Assembly (NCBI GenBank): GCA_016350165.1
Contig: CP066225.1
Location: forward strand, 4,092,001-4,156,000
From: Planctomycetota bacterium
GTDB lineage: Bacteria > Planctomycetota > Phycisphaerae > Phycisphaerales > Phycisphaeraceae
DNA length: 64,000 bases
Direction: 5' to 3'
Part shown: positions 63,217 to 64,000 of the stretch, in pieces
How positions within the stretch are numbered: the stretch's first letter is position 1
How the letters are laid out: each line of letters opens with the position of its first letter
Made by a program: the position numbers and the translations under genes
The notes under the pieces: generated by a model
The model's input: the letters and a program-made list of their open reading frames with translations, nothing else
Told to the model about the DNA's origin: nothing
Database searches by the model: none

Positions 63217-64000
63217 TCTATCGCTTAAATTGGAGAATTGAGATGTCAGTTGCTCGTTTGAGTTATGTTTTGATCCATGGAATTGAAAATCAATAAAACT
63301 TGCAACACGGTTTATTTGATCATAAAAATCACCGTAGCTCAAAACGAAATGGGTACCTAGTAGATGATCAAGCACGTCCTGAGTAGATTTAACTAAAAAG
63401 CGAATTTGTGTATGGCATGCAGGTAACTTGCTTTGTTTTTGTGTGATTCCAGTGTGTGCAACTAATTGTTTTGTGTTCATGCTTATTCTTGCAACGGTTG
63501 CGGTTAAAGCGTCAGGTAGTACAACTTCTGGAGCAACACCTTTGCCGCTTTCATGATGACGTAACAACTTGTAGTTTAGCTTTTTTAATCCCATGCATGT
63601 TGGTGCGGTACAATGGGCAAAATCAATAGCATTATTCGGATGAATTATGGGGTTGGCGATCCAAACAAAATCAGCATTCATTGCTTTTAGTAGGAAAAGT
63701 GTTACAGCAGCGTCTAAATCTCCTTCGCATGCTCCAATAGATTTCGCTGAATCATTTAAAGCACTTAACGCTAGGCAGCTCGTCGTATCGATATCACCAA
63801 TCATAGAAAAGCATGCCATGGATAAACCATCCGCCTGGTGTTCAGCTAATAACTTGTGCATTGCTACAGTTACTCTGCATGCTTTCGTGATGTCATTCGA
63901 GTCGACATTTGCAAGTTCAGGCTTAGTAGCTAGCCATCGATCCGCCTCGTCTTTAGCATCTTCGTTGGTGATATTATGGTAGTAGTCATACAAAACCCTA
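63187..64000 (-). CDS. Fucose/arabinose-isomerase-like protein, 5' end cut by window
   Basis: The open frame continues through the window edge, so only the last 271 codons or so are present. Sequence such as SIGACEGDLDAAVTLFLLKAM and the metal/substrate segment ANPIIHPNNAIDFAHCTAPTCM follows the L-fucose isomerase-like family C-terminal half. Its stop lies inside the 3' end of the convergent lyase gene, a 30-base overlap. It probably isomerises a sugar from the same catabolic locus; the exact sugar is unknown. Confidence 0.7.
   Translation of the reverse strand, partial: RVLYDYYHNITNEDAKDEADRWLATKPELANVDSNDITKACRVTVAMHKLLAEHQADGLSMACFSMIGDIDTTSCLALSALNDSAKSIGACEGDLDAAVTLFLLKAMNADFVWIANPIIHPNNAIDFAHCTAPTCMGLKKLNYKLLRHHESGKGVAPEVVLPDALTATVARISMNTKQLVAHTGITQKQSKLPACHTQIRFLVKSTQDVLDHLLGTHFVLSYGDFYDQINRVASFIDFQFHGSKHNSNEQLTSQFSNLSDRLFSANRWHS

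Overview
The window reads as chromosome of a Planctomycetota bacterium, most likely class Phycisphaerae. This is inferred from the gene set, not from a marker-gene comparison: a DUF6504-type small protein, DUF1570-like secreted metalloprotease-like proteins, prepilin-type proteins fused to LamG domains, an exosortase with EpsI and a giant TPR protein, a PEP-CTERM cargo, a lysine-rich HU protein and a Gly/Arg-tailed RicT-like protein. There are no phage genes, IS elements, rRNA genes or CRISPR arrays. Several genes appear to use TTG starts with good Shine-Dalgarno sequences. Many convergent gene pairs share one bidirectional hairpin terminator.

Layout. 0-7 kb: truA, a GT4 glycosyltransferase with a PIG-L deacetylase, a secreted zinc-protease-like protein, accD, a FAH-family hydrolase and a DUF6504 protein. 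7-13 kb: a pseudopilin block (GspH-, GspI- and GspJ-like genes plus a 1339-residue GspK-like protein carrying LamG domains), then a PfkB kinase and ndk. 14.4-17 kb: a sparsely coding stretch with two related pseudoknot-like RNA elements, a small orphan gene and a 3D-domain cell-wall protein. 17-24 kb: a CPBP protease, and a TetR regulator divergent from an RND efflux adaptor/permease pair with twin palindromic operators. 24-42 kb: mostly housekeeping genes (DUF2203, GT2, metF, DoxX, Sel1, GH16, rsgA, RicT-like, PEP-CTERM cargo, lipoprotein, inactive-protease-like TPR protein, HU, dnaK, mgtE).

42.6-64 kb is visibly more AT-rich and accessory in character. It holds a rhamnose module (PfkB kinase, rhaA, AraC regulator), tRNA-Gly(CCC), an exosortase/EpsI/TPR sorting module, an RluA-type pseudouridine synthase, a methyltransferase, and a carbohydrate-use locus (GH63-like glucosidase, Gfo/Idh/MocA oxidoreductase, decayed tRNA-like sequence, sodium/solute symporter, LacI regulator, alginate-lyase-family protein, and a fucose-isomerase-like gene cut by the window edge).

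How the genes fit together: the exosortase module probably processes PEP-CTERM proteins such as the one at 33.4 kb. The pseudopilins probably build a short tip complex displaying LamG domains. The last 20 kb plus GH16 suggest a lifestyle of degrading algal or other marine polysaccharides. The most interesting unexplained signals are the paired RNA elements at 14.9 and 16.2 kb, whose stems differ in sequence but keep the same pairing scheme, and the GspK-LamG fusion.
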